From contig NZ_JAMBOJ010000008.1 in the NCBI RefSeq assembly GCF_023715565.1, positions 38,940-102,939 of the forward strand: a stretch of 64,000 nucleotides of DNA, in the 5' to 3' direction. The position numbers were made by a program, and so were the translations under genes. Source of the DNA: Cytobacillus firmus (GTDB lineage Bacteria; Bacillota; Bacilli; Bacillales; Cytobacillaceae). Positions 62,521-64,000 of this stretch are shown one piece after another; the stretch's first letter is position 1, and each line of letters begins with the position of its first letter. The notes under the pieces were generated by a model that was given only the letters and a program-made list of their open reading frames with translations, made no database searches and had not been told where the DNA came from.

Positions 62521-63121
62521 TGAAAAAACATTAACATTCCACCTTCCAGCAATTTCGGTTGAAATTAATGGAAGTGAGGGGCAAACTCAGGAGGATCTTA
62601 GATAGTTAGGCGAAAAAGCGGTATTAAACAACTAACAAAAGATTTTCCTCGATACCAATGGTGAATGACAGACGGAACAGTGATTAAGGATGAAGATGTG
62701 GTATGTGGACGTCCCGTAAAATTGAAAGCTTCCGGAGAAGTAGGTGTTATCTATGAAGTAAAACCAGGAACTAAATATCCTGTAAGAATCCTAATAAAAG
62801 GGGAAAAAGAAATCCAGTGTACCCAGGCGTCGGTTGAAAAAGTGTCCAAAAAAGCAAGCATTGACAAATTAATAAAAGGACGTCAAGAATGGGAGAAATA
62901 AACAGGGGAATGGCTCGGTGTCCGAACCGGTTATTTTGTTAACGGGAAAGATATTATTCCTGTGGTACTTAATGCCGCGAGGTAGGGGCAAAATGAAAGC
63001 TTGTAAAATCGATCACGAATCGAAGGGAAGTTACTATAATCTTACAGCTTCTAGTATTCTGAGACTATTTGACAAAAAAACAGAAGCCGAAAATTATACA
63101 TCTATGTTACAAAATCGATAG
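62521..63121 (+). pseudogene. Decayed gene of unknown function
   Basis: Fragments in two frames form one continuous protein-like sequence: SVEINGSEGQTQEDL, LGEKAVL, QLTKDFPRYQW, then MTDGTVIKDEDVVCGRPVKL to GRQEWEK, then TGEWLGVRTGYFVNGKDII and MKACKIDHESKGSYYNL. At least three in-frame stops (in TCTTAGATAG near 62600, at 62899-62901 and at 62985) and two frameshifts separate them. The fragment 62665-62901 is the longest open part but is not a credible independent gene. Confidence 0.6.
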
Positions 63122-63266
63122 TTTATAAGTTTTAAGAGACGGGTGACATTTAAGTTCTTAATAACTGTGGTGTAAATTGCCTACGTAACTCTTATATATA
63201 AAACCCGATAATAAGAACGCCTTGTTAATTCATCAGAGGACTTTCGGATGGTAAGGAAGGACGCTT

Positions 63267-63569
63267 ATGAAAGAAGAATTGGAATTCATTGATAAACAGG
63301 TACGAGAGGGGAAAGTTAATATAAAAGTAACAACTTATTATCTTTCTGATATTAAAGCAGGTCTCAGAATAGAGGTACGGAAACTATCAACAAAAAGAAA
63401 ATCAACCGCAGAGATTGAATTAGTTTGGGGAGACGATAACATAATTTTAAAAAAGTCCCTAAAAAAAGTAGTTCTAGAAAATCCAAAAACCAAAGAGGTA
63501 AACGCTATCATTGATGATTTTATAGAATATAGCAAGAAAAAAAGATTGCTAAAAAACGGGAATATATAA
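63267..63569 (+). CDS. Unknown 100-aa protein
   Basis: ATG 63267 follows AAGGAAGGA. The protein is charged (KEELEFIDKQVREGKVNIKV), without recognised motif. A clean ribosome binding site and length suggest a real small gene. Confidence 0.5.
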   Translation: MKEELEFIDKQVREGKVNIKVTTYYLSDIKAGLRIEVRKLSTKRKSTAEIELVWGDDNIILKKSLKKVVLENPKTKEVNAIIDDFIEYSKKKRLLKNGNI

Positions 63570-63587
63570 TACTTAAAGGCAAGTATA

Positions 63588-63773
63588 TTGGCAGTGATAA
63601 GTTGTTATTCCTTAGGTAAAGAAAATACATATTTGCTATTTCCTAATGGGCCAAATCATTATTATGTATCTAGATTTAATAACCCCAATGCATATTTTGG
63701 ATGTTTCTACTGTGACTGGTTTCATCTCCTTGAAGAAGAGGACCATGCTTCTGAGCCCCCGGCACGAATATAG
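63588..63773 (+). CDS. Doubtful 61-aa open frame
   Basis: A TTG start with a weak ribosome binding site opens a short frame with several Cys, Tyr and Phe residues (FGCFYCDWFHLLEEEDHA). It may be a remnant. Beyond it, a TTGACA at 63894 and GGAGG at 63980 suggest that a gene starts at the window edge (TTG 63993). Confidence 0.3.
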   Translation: MAVISCYSLGKENTYLLFPNGPNHYYVSRFNNPNAYFGCFYCDWFHLLEEEDHASEPPARI

Positions 63774-64000
63774 ATCTTGAACAGGGTAAGATTTATAAAG
63801 CTAAATTGTTTTGGAGAAGAGCAGAGTATAGTAATATCCTGCTTTCTCACTATTATCTATTGCCCAGAATACTTATGTAAACGCTAGAATAAAGTTGACA
63901 GTTTTCGCTTGATTAGATTTTACACTTTTGCTCTATCACCCTAAAACTTTAGTAAAATAGTTTGTGATGTTATTTTACTGGAGGTTAGGATTTTGGAGGA

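Noticed and set aside
62665..62901. 78-aa open frame as a gene
   Set aside because: The reading continues beyond both ends as parts of one broken protein, so it is treated as a fragment of the pseudogene.
1..64000. CRISPR arrays, tRNA and rRNA genes
   Set aside because: No regularly spaced repeats and no recognisable tRNA or rRNA sequence were seen on reading. The repeated motif at 44-60 kb is irregularly spaced and follows terminators.
1..64000. Replication origin, relaxase and oriT
   Set aside because: No iteron array, Rep protein, HUH relaxase motif or coupling ATPase was found. They may lie outside the window.

Overview
The window is low-GC Bacillaceae DNA. Ribosome binding sites are strong and GGAGG-like, TTG and GTG starts are common, and the content includes YolD-family genes, LexA (SOS) boxes of the Bacillus type, an HBsu-like HU, SpoIIP and SpoIID paralogues and Rho-independent terminators throughout. 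The gene content suggests a large conjugative plasmid or integrated conjugative element. It has its own sliding clamp (dnaN), a Rad52-type annealing protein, a type IV secretion operon, several tyrosine recombinases and many selfish elements. I found no relaxase, coupling protein, replication initiator, tRNA, rRNA or CRISPR array, so plasmid versus ICE cannot be settled here.

Layout. 0-4.5 kb (+): a MerR-like HTH/coiled-coil protein, a degenerate tyrosine-recombinase-like protein, and a coupled group of unknowns including a lipoprotein. 4.6-15.8 kb (-): a replication/repair and ubiquitin-like module, read as Rad52, DnaN, two unknown proteins, an E2-like protein, a JAB/JAMM peptidase and a ThiF/E1-like protein. 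This resembles the PRTRC-type cassettes of plasmids. Two different group II introns interrupt it. One splits the JAB gene after codon 11 and the other splits the Rad52 gene after codon 122. Joining the exons I propose restores intact frames of 331 and 352 aa. 16.1-19.7 kb (+): an Xre-type HTH, a degenerate ParA/MinD-like protein, a DUF4258 protein and a DUF3854/Toprim primase-like protein. 19.7-26.7 kb: an SOS-controlled yolD locus split by a Tn554-family transposon of about 5.9 kb (tnpA/B/C). Its cargo includes a halocin C8-like bacteriocin precursor, a possible immunity protein and a second yolD with its own LexA box. 26.7-28.4 kb: HU, a 30-aa basic peptide, a ribbon-helix-helix-like protein and an unknown.

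28.5-39.9 kb (+): a conjugation operon behind a canonical promoter and a very strong leader terminator. It encodes a VirB2-like pilin, PrgI/VirB3-like protein, a separate VirB4 N-terminal-domain protein, VirB4 ATPase, a VirB6-like protein with three 128-aa repeats, a transglycosylase/M23 cell-wall hydrolase, a lipoprotein and a membrane-anchored protein. 39.9-43.4 kb: a homing-endonuclease-associated repeat protein, a membrane protein, an ATP-dependent DNA ligase and a secreted protein. 43.7-60.8 kb is different in character: monocistronic or short operons, each ending in a terminator and often followed by a dispersed motif related to AACAAACGGGGCAGG. It holds small membrane proteins, a YfcC transporter with an RpiR regulator, an M20 hydrolase and enolase-superfamily racemase operon, an ECF sigma factor with a membrane-anchored SpoIIP, SpoIID, GrpB, PadR with a HAAS-domain protein, and a GNAT. 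Two identical IS110 copies sit inside copies of that motif. 61.0-64.0 kb: an intact tyrosine recombinase, a decayed gene and small unknowns.

The most notable points are the E1/E2/JAB cassette next to plasmid dnaN and rad52; a candidate bridge RNA in the IS110 ends whose putative guide segments resemble both the dispersed-repeat target and the IS ends; the split yolD gene that marks the Tn554-like insertion; and recurring promoter-terminator-operon leaders that suggest antitermination control.
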